Below the pieces are notes generated by a model. That model searched no databases. It was not told where the DNA came from and saw only the letters and a program-made list of their open reading frames with translations. Source: Panopea generosa (taxonomy: Eukaryota > Mollusca > Bivalvia > Adapedonta > Hiatellidae). From it: DNA of 64,000 nt. Below are positions 37,036 to 46,000 of this stretch, piece by piece. The position numbers and the translations under genes are program-made. Position 1 is the stretch's first letter; every line of letters starts with the position of its first letter. The stretch spans positions 22,677,103 through 22,741,102 of the forward strand of contig CM055908.1 in the NCBI GenBank assembly GCA_029582155.1, in the 5' to 3' direction.

Positions 37036-37489
37036 GTATGTCGTAAGAAGTGACAATTTGAGTAATATGATAGAATATGCTGAAACTCTACAGTTCTGCA
37101 GGTATCAAGGTTCTCGGTTCATTCTGCATATTCATTTTTTGATGTATTTTTTTTATCTGTATGTTAATTTGTTGTTTTTGTACATGTAGAGTAAACCTGG
37201 AATCCTCCTTCCTGTTGGCGTCAAATAACCTATAATGTGTTGGTATGCCATAAATTCATATTTATTCATTCATTCTTAGATACCAGCAGGTCGTTTGCAT
37301 TTTTGTCTAAGATATTAGCATTTAAAAAATCTCTTTCACAACTTCCTATTCAATCAAACACATGTGTTTCACAAAGAAATGGTAGATATAGATATTCACC
37401 ATGACCAACTATAGAAGTTTTATTACAGACATGCAAACGAGAATATTAATTGGCTCTAGCTTTAATCAAGCTGTATTGTTTTGTTTTAG

Positions 37490-37588
37490 GTGAGCAATAT
37501 TCATGGACATGCCCTTCCCACCATTAAGCTTATCTTCTCTCCAACTGGCAAGGAGCTCATCACCATTAGTGATGACCACAAAATAAAG
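37490..37588 (+). CDS. WD40 gene exon 7
   Basis: Acceptor TTGTTTTAG, donor AAG then GTTTGT, exactly 33 codons: VSNIHGHALPTIKLIFSPTG then KELITISDDHKIK. Confidence 0.85.
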
Positions 37589-37889
37589 GTTTGTCTGTTT
37601 GCTTCTTACTATCGGTTCAGGAAATCATAGATTTCCATTTTACGGTAGCTTTATATTTATAAGTTTTGCCCTTTTCTGATATCTAGAATTAAGGATTTTC
37701 CACCTATACAATGCTTGTACATGTATTAATTAACACATTTGGTACACATACATTGTAGATATATTTGTTTGTATGAACAGTATTTCGTTTAATAGTTAAA
37801 TATGGCATTGTTCCTGAGATGAGTTGGGCAGTTTACCAGTGTGAAACAAATATTGAATTTCATGGACATAGAACTAAGTTCAAGGCAAA

Positions 37890-37960
37890 CTGTAGCTAAA
37901 TGGGATTCGAACTTAAACCCTGGATTGACAGAAATGAAACATACTGATCTACATGTAACA
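37890..37960 (-). mobile_element. tRNA-like head remnant
   Basis: The reverse complement contains GGGTTTAAGTTCGAATCCC, a box B-like sequence. No body is recognisable. Intron 7. Confidence 0.3.
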
Positions 37961-38007
37961 ATTCAGTAATGTAAATCATTTAAGATATATTTCTTAATTT
38001 GTCGGCT

Positions 38008-38235
38008 TTTCCTTGGCTGGGTTGCCTAAAGGTGCTGTCTTCAGATTACTCGTTTCTCACCACTGAGTTCATAGAAAAGTCATATTTGTGTATGTGAGAA
38101 ACATTATCAGAAACAGTTTTCCATGTGTAAAGAGTATTGTTCAACACAGATTCATTCTAAGGTCTAACTTCACCACCAGTAAAGCTGACTGCCATAATAT
38201 TATATAATCTGTATTGGGTTGAAAATGACTTTATG
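38008..38235 (+). mobile_element. SINE related to 6614 family
   Basis: GGTTGCCTAAAGGTGCTGTC and TACTCGTTTCTCACCAC in the head; GATTCATTCTAAGGTCTAAC and CACCACCAGTAAAGCTG in the tail. Intron 7. Confidence 0.5.
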
Positions 38236-38324
38236 GCTTTCATACTTCTTATAATTGTTCTTGTGGCTGCATTATATTTGTGTATGTATGATTTATTTGA
38301 ATAATGTATTATTTCTCATATACT

Positions 38325-38592
38325 GTCTTCCGTGGCCTAGTGGTTACAGCATCCGCCTCGGAAGCGAGAGGTTGAAGGTTTGAATCCTGGTGGAAGCACT
38401 TGGATTTTTTTACTGATGCAGCCAGTTGCTCACCCAGCAGCTAATTAAATTGAGGGGTGTCTAACAGCCAGATGCCTGGCACTGATAGTTTTTGGGAAGA
38501 AACTGTGCAGCATAAAGGTGTCTCATAAGCCCAAAAATGCTGACAGTTTCAATAGAGGTGACACTATAGTAAACAAACACTTTACTTTACTT
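38325..38592 (+). mobile_element. tRNA-headed SINE abutting exon 8
   Basis: The head reads CCGTGGCCTAGTGGTTACAG (box A), CCGCCTCGGAAGCGAGAGG and GGTTTGAATCC (box B), close to a tRNA fold. The body runs to TAAACAAACACTTTACTTTA, immediately before the acceptor CTTCATACAG of exon 8. Confidence 0.65.
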
Positions 38593-38599
38593 CATACAG

Positions 38600-38788
38600 G
38601 TATGGTCCAGTCATCTTGGTCAGCCAATCACAGCACTTGGTCAGGAAGACCTAGGTCCTACAATGTCTGTCAGCATATCATCCAGCAGGGAGACGGTTGC
38701 TGTTGGTTACCGTTCAGGATATATTTGTATCTACAACATCTTGTCTACGACATCTTTACTGGGGAAAAACCATCTCACTGAGGTTTAA
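38600..38788 (+). CDS. WD40 gene exon 8, terminal
   Basis: Reads VWSSHLGQPITALGQ, VSISSSRETVAVGYRSGYI and YNILSTT, then HLTEV and TAA at 38786-38788. A donor could be read at GAG|GTTTAA but is weak, so the end at TAA is preferred. Confidence 0.75.
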   Translation, partial: VWSSHLGQPITALGQEDLGPTMSVSISSSRETVAVGYRSGYICIYNILSTTSLLGKNHLTEV

Positions 38789-39890
38789 CAAGAATTGGTT
38801 TCCAAAACATCTTTCCCAATCATGAGGCAATGGAAGAAACATTTAAAACTTGCAGTATGCGCAGCTGTAGACTTTGATTATAAAAAACAGACTTTTATCT
38901 GACGGAAGCCTCCATTCATTTTTAAGCATACAAAACAGTATTGACAACTAAACACTATAGCTGAGCACTTAGTGCTGTATTGTTATACAAATTACACTGT
39001 CCGTCACCATTTGTGGTGTAATCTCCACAATATACTTGGGATAATCCTCTTAAATGATTTTTGTTAGCCGAGTCCTCCTGAATAAAAATCATTGAAATGT
39101 TTTCTGGTTATCTTTCTCTGGATATGATTGATACACATCGGATTAGTTGCACAAAATGTCCTATTGATATTTATACAAAATGACCAAAATTCTCCAATTT
39201 TTGTACATAATATAGTAAATTCTGGATAGCATCATCTAAAGAACACCTGCATAGAGTACAACGAGCCTATGTGTATATATATATTGTACCATAGCATTTA
39301 TTTCCTCTGTCTGGCTTACCCGTTATTCCTTGTCTTGCATTTTTAAATTCGGTAAGACAAACGTATAAGACGGACGAATGATATAACATGTTTAATAACA
39401 TTTCACCGATTAGTTACTTGTATTGTATTTTATTTTATTTTCGGTAAGGCATATATTACCTTTGATGTGTTAATACATAATAATAACATAATTTAGATAA
39501 ATCGGTTTGATCTGAAAATATTGCAATGTATAACAAACAAAATTATAATAAAGTATTGTCATGTTTAAGTACTATAATTTAATTATTAAATTCTGTAAAA
39601 TTTATTGTAATTTTACAATTATATGCTGTTTTGCACTATTTTGCTGACTTTTATCATGTTGTTTTCAAATGATTATACGACTGTCTGTTTAAATGATTGT
39701 ATTGTATTAAATGCTCCCCTGAATGGAGAAATAAAATAATGTATCTATCTTCATGTCTCAGTTGATTCTGTCATTCTGTTATGCTAACTGATCATCTGTT
39801 TACCATCAGTGGCATAAAACTGACGATAATTATTTAAACAAAACAATTAACAGCATGTAAAAAAAACAAAGAATTGATAAATTAGAATAT
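38789..39890. other. 3' flank, no gene seen
   Basis: Presumed 3' UTR of the WD40 gene to about 39100, then AT-rich sequence. Nothing else supported. Confidence 0.45.
39081..39086 (+). terminator. Candidate polyadenylation signal of WD40 gene
   Basis: AATAAA about 293 bases after the TAA. Confidence 0.4.
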
Positions 39891-39894
39891 TCTA

Positions 39895-40085
39895 GCTAAC
39901 AAATGCAAAAAACGTAACCAAGTTGTAACAATTCAGCAACATCAAAACTTAGCACAGTTGTAACCATTTAGCAACTTCAAAATGTAACCAAGTTGTAACC
40001 GTTTAGCAACATCAAAATGTAACCCAGTTGTAACCATTCAGCAACAACAAAACGTAACCAAGTTGTAACCAACAAAACGTAACAG
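39895..40085. repeat. ~38-bp tandem repeats
   Basis: About five units of AACGTAACCAAGTTGTAACC and ATTCAGCAACATCAA. Confidence 0.8.
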
Positions 40086-40092
40086 ACTTCAG

Positions 40093-40475
40093 ACTGTAGT
40101 AGTTCACACCGGAATCAATAACATCCCAAGAGATGACACTGCGTCCCTTTTAGGCAAATTCCAGACCCTATATAATGGCATTTTGAAAATAAATCCAAAG
40201 TCTGTCTGTCTGTGCTCCTTTTCCCCCAGTTTGTCTGTTTATGTAACTTTTCCCCCATTTTGAAGATAAGTCCAACGTCTGTATGTATGTATGTGCTCCT
40301 TTTTTCCCATTTTGTCTGTCTGCATCACTTTTTCCCCATTTTGAAGATAAGTCCAACGTCTGTGTCGTCAGTACCGCGTAATATACGACAAGTAGAAAAT
40401 ATAAAATTAAAACTAAATCACAGCCATAGGCTAACCCAAGATGACATTTACAATTCTTTAGAACTGGCTTATTAA
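40093..40475 (+). pseudogene. SGNH-hydrolase-like fragment with internal expansion
   Basis: The frame from 40093 reads TVVVHTGINNIPRDDTASLL then GKFQTLYNGILK. The VHTGIN-type block resembles the HxGxN(D) catalytic block of SGNH/GDSL hydrolases. The same frame resumes near 40337 as ILKISPTSVSSVPRNIRQVE, then NIKLKLNHSHRLTQDDIYNS, ending at TAA 40473-40475. Between them an ~80-bp segment (CATTTTGAAGATAAGTCCAA, TCTGTCTGTC, TTTTCCCCC) is present in extra tandem copies at about 40177, 40256 and 40337. No start codon or flanking exon is evident, so it is probably a stray piece of a retroelement or gene. Confidence 0.45.
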
Positions 40476-40661
40476 TTAGACGGCTTTGTTATGCAGTTTT
40501 ACCTATATCCTACATAGTTTTAATGCTTGGGTTAAAGGAACAATAAATGATTTTAATGATCTTCTTTATTTAAATACTGATAAAACAATGTTTATGTCTT
40601 TAGACACTACCTTTAATTGTGGAAATTTTTACATTACCCAAATAGTTTATTCACATTTTCT

Positions 40662-41170
40662 ATTTAAAGCAACACGTTTAAACTTTCTTGAAAAGTTTTT
40701 CAATTGAGTTGCGAGCACATTTCCCATACATAAATATATGGTCAGTGAGCTGTATATGTGCTAACAAACACTATCCAGAACGCTTTAGAATTATAAAAAA
40801 AGATGTCCAAATTATAAAGCGTGACAAACGCTTTATAAATTATTTTTAAATTGCCGACGATTCCAACTTGGCTTCAAATTGAATTATGCGAGTCGTATTA
40901 AAAAACTTCACGTTTTAGTGCGTAGTGTACTTTACCTGCCTTGAAAGTCATTTTGACAATTTTTTTTTACTCTGGTGAGTTACACGCTTGTTTTATAAAG
41001 TGTTAGTCACGCATTATAATTTGGGCATCATTTTGTTCCGGATTGTGTTTATATGCTTATATACAGCTAATTGATCATATGTTTGTATGGGAAATGTGCT
41101 CATAACTCAATTAATTTTTTTTTAAAAAAGTTCAAACGTGGATCTGTTGCTTCAAAAGTGAACCAACCAT
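40662..41170. mobile_element. Foldback element, ~190-bp inverted arms
   Basis: The left arm (40662-40850) and right arm (about 40975-41170) match after inversion: AATTGAGTTGCGAGCACATT against AATTGAGTTATGAGCACATT, TTCCCATACA in both, and CAAATTATAAAGCGTGAC against CAAATTATAATGCGTGAC. The spacer is short and there is no coding capacity. No target duplication identified. Confidence 0.65.
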
Positions 41171-41359
41171 ACCATTAGCGTTCATGATGCATGAAAAAAA
41201 AAGATAAAAAAATTCCAAGAAAGATTTCTTTCAGTTTTATCAGATTCTATTCCAAACCTTGTTAAAAAAATGTTATATTTGTCGTTGATAGGGAACAAAT
41301 GTTAACGGATGCTTTTGAAAAACAAATACCCAACGTAACTATTCTTCATTGTTGGAACC

Positions 41360-42105
41360 GCTCAAAAGAGGGGTAGTCAAAATCCTCTTGATGGGTATTC
41401 AAAATCCCCATATTATATATATAAGGGTGTTCAATCTAGAATGTAATTTTTGTTTTATTTTCTTAAAAATAGAGGCAGATTCACAAGCATTTATAAAAAA
41501 GGCAAATTCACAAAAAACTATGTTATTAATTATATGTGTTCAATATGTGAGTGGAGCCAAGTCCCTTGAGGGCCTGCTCTGTGCCATTGGAATTGATATA
41601 AGAATTAAATAAGTGTAGTGTTTTCAGTGCAAAGTGCTAGTGCTGTTAAAATTTGTGAAATGAAAGAAAATGGGCTAAAATCTGAGATATATAAATGTGC
41701 TAAAACTGAAGAAATTTAATTACAAGTTACAGAATGTGCTGGAGTAGTTTTTCTTTCATTTGTTTTTTCCTGATGTGCTACAAGCATTATATCATAAAAT
41801 TGTGTCAATAAGTTGAATGATTATATTAAATGAATTAAAATCAATAAAATTGCTCATTGTTTTATTTGGCAAATTTTAGCACATTTAGAAATAACTCTCT
41901 TATAATATTGATTACCATACGCAGTTATTCACAAATGCCACCCATCATGGTGGGGATTTTGAGTTCACATCAAGGGGATTTTGACTACACCATTATTTTT
42001 GCCATAGGGATTTTGACTACCCCTCAAGGGGATTTTGAACACTTATTTCTGTCGAGGGGATTTTGACTACCATGTCATTTTTGAGCCATGGGGATTTCGA
42101 CCATT
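41360..42105. repeat. Inverted GGGGATTTTGACTAC repeats
   Basis: Right part 41945-42100 has about five ~32-bp units of GGGGATTTTGACTACC. Left part 41368-41410 has the inverse (GGTAGTCAAAATCCTC, TTCAAAATCCCC). The AT-rich middle has no gene. Likely a foldback-type element with unequal arms. Confidence 0.5.
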
Positions 42106-42189
42106 TTGAAGTACACTCGTTGAAACCATATAAAGCGCGAAGTTCGGCATTGGTCAAAAAGTAGAAATAAACTTAACATAGATTTATAT

Positions 42190-42498
42190 TTGTATAATTT
42201 AGAACTTTTAAAATGTACGTCTGCGGATCAGTTCAATGAGCTAGAGGAAACGCTAAGCCAGTCCTGGGCAGCTGCATATTATGACTATTTTAATAGCAAT
42301 ATTAAGCCTGATATTTTAAAATATTCAAGCCAATGGTACCATTATCAATGTGTAAATCAAAATAATTTGAAATTCTGGAATATAGATATTTTGATAGTTA
42401 AACTAATGCATCAGATCGTCCATAAATCCTTTATTAATAATCTATCGTGTACTATATATTATATTCCCCTTTCTTTTGTATCATTTCTTTGTATATGA
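42190..42498 (+). other. 102-codon frame, possible transposase fragment
   Basis: No ATG: the frame begins at TTG. FNELEETLSQSWAAAYYDYF followed by a later KYSSQWYHY has the aromatic spacing seen near the C-terminus of some MULE-type transposases, but this is only an impression. No other part of such a protein is adjacent. Confidence 0.2.
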
Positions 42499-42602
42499 AT
42501 GTTTGTACCTTTTGTTACTGGTATGGGTTGGAAGTGGCAAACAAACAATTTTTTAAGGGTGGTCTTAGTTATCACATATTCATATAATATAATATACACT
42601 TG

Positions 42603-42740
42603 GTTTGTGGTGTCGGGGTACATCTCTATAGTGTAAAATAGCAGACTTTTCTGTTTGAAAAGAGCCCCAGGTTCAAGTCCTAGTTGGGATCTTGACACCC
42701 TTACGAAGTTGTACAAACTAAAATTTAAATAAAAGTGTAA
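42603..42740 (+). mobile_element. tRNA-like SINE fragment
   Basis: CCCAGGTTCAAGTCCTAGTT is box B-like, about 50 bases after GGTGTCGGGGTACATCTC. No family copy found in the window. Confidence 0.35.
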
Positions 42741-43368
42741 TAGATGGTGTAAATACAATGCCGACCTTTCTTTACCAAGACTACACATGAGTGCCCATAG
42801 CCAATTGACACAGGTAATAATTATATATATAAGACAATATAATTGTTATGGGCTTAAAGCTATATGATGCTAATAGAATGTGGTAACTAGAACGTTTACC
42901 TGAATACATATAGACAACCAGGTTGGACTGGAAACCAGTCTCAAAATGTTACAATCATGTAGTTATGAAAGTAAGTAAAACAGAAGAGAGGAAGCTAACA
43001 GAGAAATACCACAAGTTCTGTTTGTTTACAATAACTGAGACATATACATTAAGTCACTGACAATATAGTTAAACCTGTGTTAGTGGTCACCTTTAGTAAG
43101 AAACCATTTGTTGTAAACAGCCACAACCTAGACACTGGATTCTGTCGGCCAGAACTATAATATGAATGTTAGTGTTGTTTAAAACATTCTGTACAAATTA
43201 TTTTACCAAATAATTCTTTAAGGACTGCACCAAAATATGTACATCTATGGGTTGTTGTTTTACTACTGGTATTTAACCACAATAAGTTGTTGTATGGTGT
43301 TTATCGTCGCTTTCAACAATTTTTCAGTCGTATTGCGACGGTGTCTACTTGAGACAGTATTCTAAGCG

Positions 43369-43592
43369 CTGTCACACTGGAGTATCGTGCCGCAGACATG
43401 GTATGATACCCCACCCAGTCACATTATACTAACACCAGGCTGACCAGACCTATAACTCTCCTCTAAATGCTGAGCGTCAAGCGAGGAAGTTTCTAATACC
43501 AGTTTTAAAGTCTTTGGTATGACCCGGCCGAGGATTGAACCCATGACCTTCCGCTTGCAAGGCAGACGCTCTACCACTAGACCACACCGCTG
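43369..43592 (-). mobile_element. tRNA-headed SINE, full length
   Basis: The reverse complement reads GTGTGGTCTAGTGGTAGAGC (box A) and GGTCATGGGTTCAATCCTC (box B), with the body ending at CCAGTGTGACAGCG. Same family as 29658-29884. Confidence 0.8.
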
Positions 43593-43599
43593 TGTTAAA

Positions 43600-43740
43600 C
43601 ATAATAAGTGATATTACTTAATCAAATAGGTGATCTCATTTATAGTGCAAATGATATCACTTATTCGAATATGAATAAGTGATATCCTCTATTCAAATAA
43701 GTGATATTACCTGATTAAAAGATATCTCTTATTGATATGG
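43600..43740. repeat. Alternating inverted AAGTGATATC words
   Basis: AATAAGTGATAT(T/C) and its inverse GATATCACTTATT occur repeatedly within 140 bp, giving several small hairpin possibilities. Confidence 0.6.
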
Positions 43741-44092
43741 TTAAATAGAAAAACAGCACCCCATATACATAAAATATTTTTGGTGATATATTTATATAGA
43801 TATAAAAGTAGCACCTCTGCACAAGTAAGTCCATTTGTATCCCGCTATATACCGTTGGTAACTGAGGTTACTTGTTATATGACTTTGGTATCCTAGAAAA
43901 AACATTTATGCTAAATAATTTTTCACATTTTAGTTAAAATTATAAATATGAAAAAAAAATGTCTCGCTGGTTACTCGTTATCCTTCTTTGTCTTTTGGCA
44001 CTCTAGATTACATCAAATATACAACATCAAAATTTAAGAAATACTAAAAAAACATGTCTTTATTTCTGGATACTTGGTTATTCTTCTTTGTG
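43741..44092. other. No gene seen
   Basis: AT-rich stretch with recurring CCTTCTTTGTCTTTGG-like and ATACAACATCAAAA words that continue after the SINE at 44093, suggesting the SINE interrupted an older repeat. Confidence 0.4.
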
Positions 44093-44285
44093 CGGAGCGT
44101 GTGGTCCAGTGGTAGAGCACCAAGCCCATGATCAGAGGGTCGTGGGTTTGATCTTCCGCCATGGTTATGTGTGTTGTCCTTGAGCAAGATACATTCCTGC
44201 ATATGCATAATACTGGTTCTAATCAGGAAGTCTTCGAGCGTGACTTGTCTAAGTTGTAAGAACTTGTTTCACAATCAAAGTAAAA
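44093..44285 (+). mobile_element. tRNA-headed SINE
   Basis: GTGTGGTCCAGTGGTAGAGC (box A), GGTCGTGGGTTTGATCTTC (box B), then ACTGGTTCTAATCAGGAAG and a tail ending CACAATCAAAGTAAA. The copy at 62714-62902 is the same family inverted. Confidence 0.75.
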
Positions 44286-45100
44286 ATAATAAGTTTAAAC
44301 AAATCCTTCCTTATCTTTGGTAACTGATGGTTACGACAGCAAATATTCAACATCAAAACAAGGACCTACATAGATTCTACATACTTCTTTGAGCGGAGTT
44401 GCACATGGACTTACAGACATACATATTTTGGGCCATATATGAAAAACTTTATGGCAACTTATTATTTTGACAGTTATAAATCTTATCCTGACATACTGAT
44501 ATTATATAATCTACATACACATTGATTGAAATTGATAAATCCCCTTTTAGGCAGTGCCTTATTTCATATTAGTACCCGTTAATTTTAGGGAACCAGACAA
44601 AAAGCGTGTTTGATGTTTAATGGTGCTGAACGCAGCAGTGTTGAGGCTAAACATACAATTAATGGATATATGTACTTTCCAACACTTACAGTTATGGCAG
44701 TGTTTAATTGTTTCACCTTTGATTAAAAGCCAGCGTTAATGAGATTAAACATGGCGATTCTTTTGATAAATTCTTCAAAGTTAAAGCGATGACACGACTG
44801 TTTCATTCTATCAGGTGTGAAAAACTGCTGGTAAGATTTGATAAGATTAAAGTACCATAAGTGTGCAATTAAAGATGGTCCGATTAACAAATAACGTTTG
44901 ATTTGTAATTAAAAAAACAAACTAACAACACTTTGATAACAAATCAAATTCGTTTAAAGCATTTTATTGTTAGAATATACTTATTTCATTAACATGTATA
45001 GTTGATTATTTAAATACAGGATTGACATTCTATAAAGAATTATAAGAGATATAACATGTAAAACATCAATTTCATATTTTAAACCAATTAATCAAATTTC
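44286..45100. other. No gene seen
   Basis: AT-rich intergenic sequence. No exon signals with a supported frame. Confidence 0.45.
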
Positions 45101-45104
45101 GGCA

Positions 45105-45460
45105 CAATGATGATTCATCATTGAGCGCAATGTCAATGAAAAAAATTCAAATTGTCATTTTTTATTATAACATATCAAATTAATGGTCGGAAAATACTTA
45201 TCACTTTAATTATTACAGTTTATTATTCAAATAAATGAGATTAAAAAATAATAAAAATTCTTTTTATAAAATTTCATATTTCAATCAACGGCAATTTCAA
45301 CCAACGACCATTCATTGTGCGCAATGTCGATAAAACATTAAAATTGTCATTTTTTATTATAGCATATCAAATTTATGGTCGGAAAGTACTTATTTCATTA
45401 ATAATTATACCTTATTATTCAAATAAATGAGTTTAAAAAATAATATTTTAAGTTATTATA
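45105..45460. repeat. ~195-bp tandem duplication upstream of gene
   Basis: Two diverged copies share AATTGTCATTTTTTATTATA, CATATCAAATT(A/T)ATGGTCGG and TTATTATTCAAATAAATGAG, starting at about 45119 and 45314. They end roughly 190 bp before the ATG at 45654. Confidence 0.75.
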
Positions 45461-45600
45461 AATTTTCTTTATTTTTTTTATAAAATTTAATTCGATTAAA
45501 AGCAAAGTTACTTTTCAAGTTATTTTGATATTTATTCGACATTGCGTCCACTGCGCCGAAAAATAGACATTGCGTATTTTAGTTATACCCTAAACATGCT

Positions 45601-45607
45601 ACTTCCG
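45601..45607 (+). promoter_or_regulatory. ETS-like motif near likely promoter
   Basis: ACTTCCG, followed at once by TTTCCG, about 50 bases before the start codon. No TATA box is obvious. The start context is good (AAAC-ATG-G). Inference only. Confidence 0.25.
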
Positions 45608-45653
45608 TTTCCGTTTATAGTGAAAGTAGAAAAAATATCACTGAGAAAGAAAC

Positions 45654-46000
45654 ATGGCACATGTTAGCATCTGTTATGACGAGGAGAACAATCAATCTGT
45701 TGTTCCGAGGAAAATTTCAAACTGGAATTTGCATACTCTTAATGTTATTGGTGTATTGTATGAAGAAAATGTGTCTGCGTACCAAACGTTGTTGGAAGAT
45801 GTTTTAGGTGTTCAAACTTCTTTATCAGATGAATGTACAAGTATTATAAATTATTTAACGGACAGTATTGACTTTGAAATTTACACCGATAAACATGGAA
45901 TAGATTTTAAAGGTGGTTCCTATAGAAAAGATGTCGACGGAGCAACAATTCTGTTTGACCGTTTAGAGTCAAATATTGAACTTTTGCAGTCAAATAAAAG
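45654..46000 (+). CDS. Unknown gene exon 1
   Basis: 347 bp from ATG. It ends IELLQSNK plus AG, giving Ser with the first base of exon 2 (NK-S-EDTAHIYP). An alternative without splicing reads on to a stop at 46044 through an AT tract. Confidence 0.7.

Larger units (their letters stand above)
30150..38788 (+). pseudogene. WD40-repeat gene, 3' eight exons, NACHT-WD-like
   Basis: Exons: 30150-30261, 31197-31286, 32483-32607, 35316-35421, 36043-36152, 36992-37035, 37490-37588 and 38600-38788. Exon 1 (AHADINNAVRQRYF) resembles the helical segment before the WD repeats of NACHT-WD proteins such as TEP1 or NWD types. Exons 2-8 give about six WD blades: DGVVHLYDS, NVVSIWDVENGH, STIKIWDVFH, DGDVKL, HKIKVWSSH, and SGYICIYN. 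Two faults argue for a pseudogene: TGA at 30253-30255 where Trp is expected, and a frameshift in exon 5 after TATTCACCA. All other junctions join in phase. Upstream exons, if any, are not in the window: transposon lies there. It could still be a live gene if these are assembly errors. TAA ends it at 38786-38788; AATAAA at 39081. Confidence 0.72.

Noticed and set aside
38325..38400. Possible functional tRNA gene
   Set aside because: Box A and box B are good and the arms nearly pair, but the sequence continues into a SINE body, so it is an element head.
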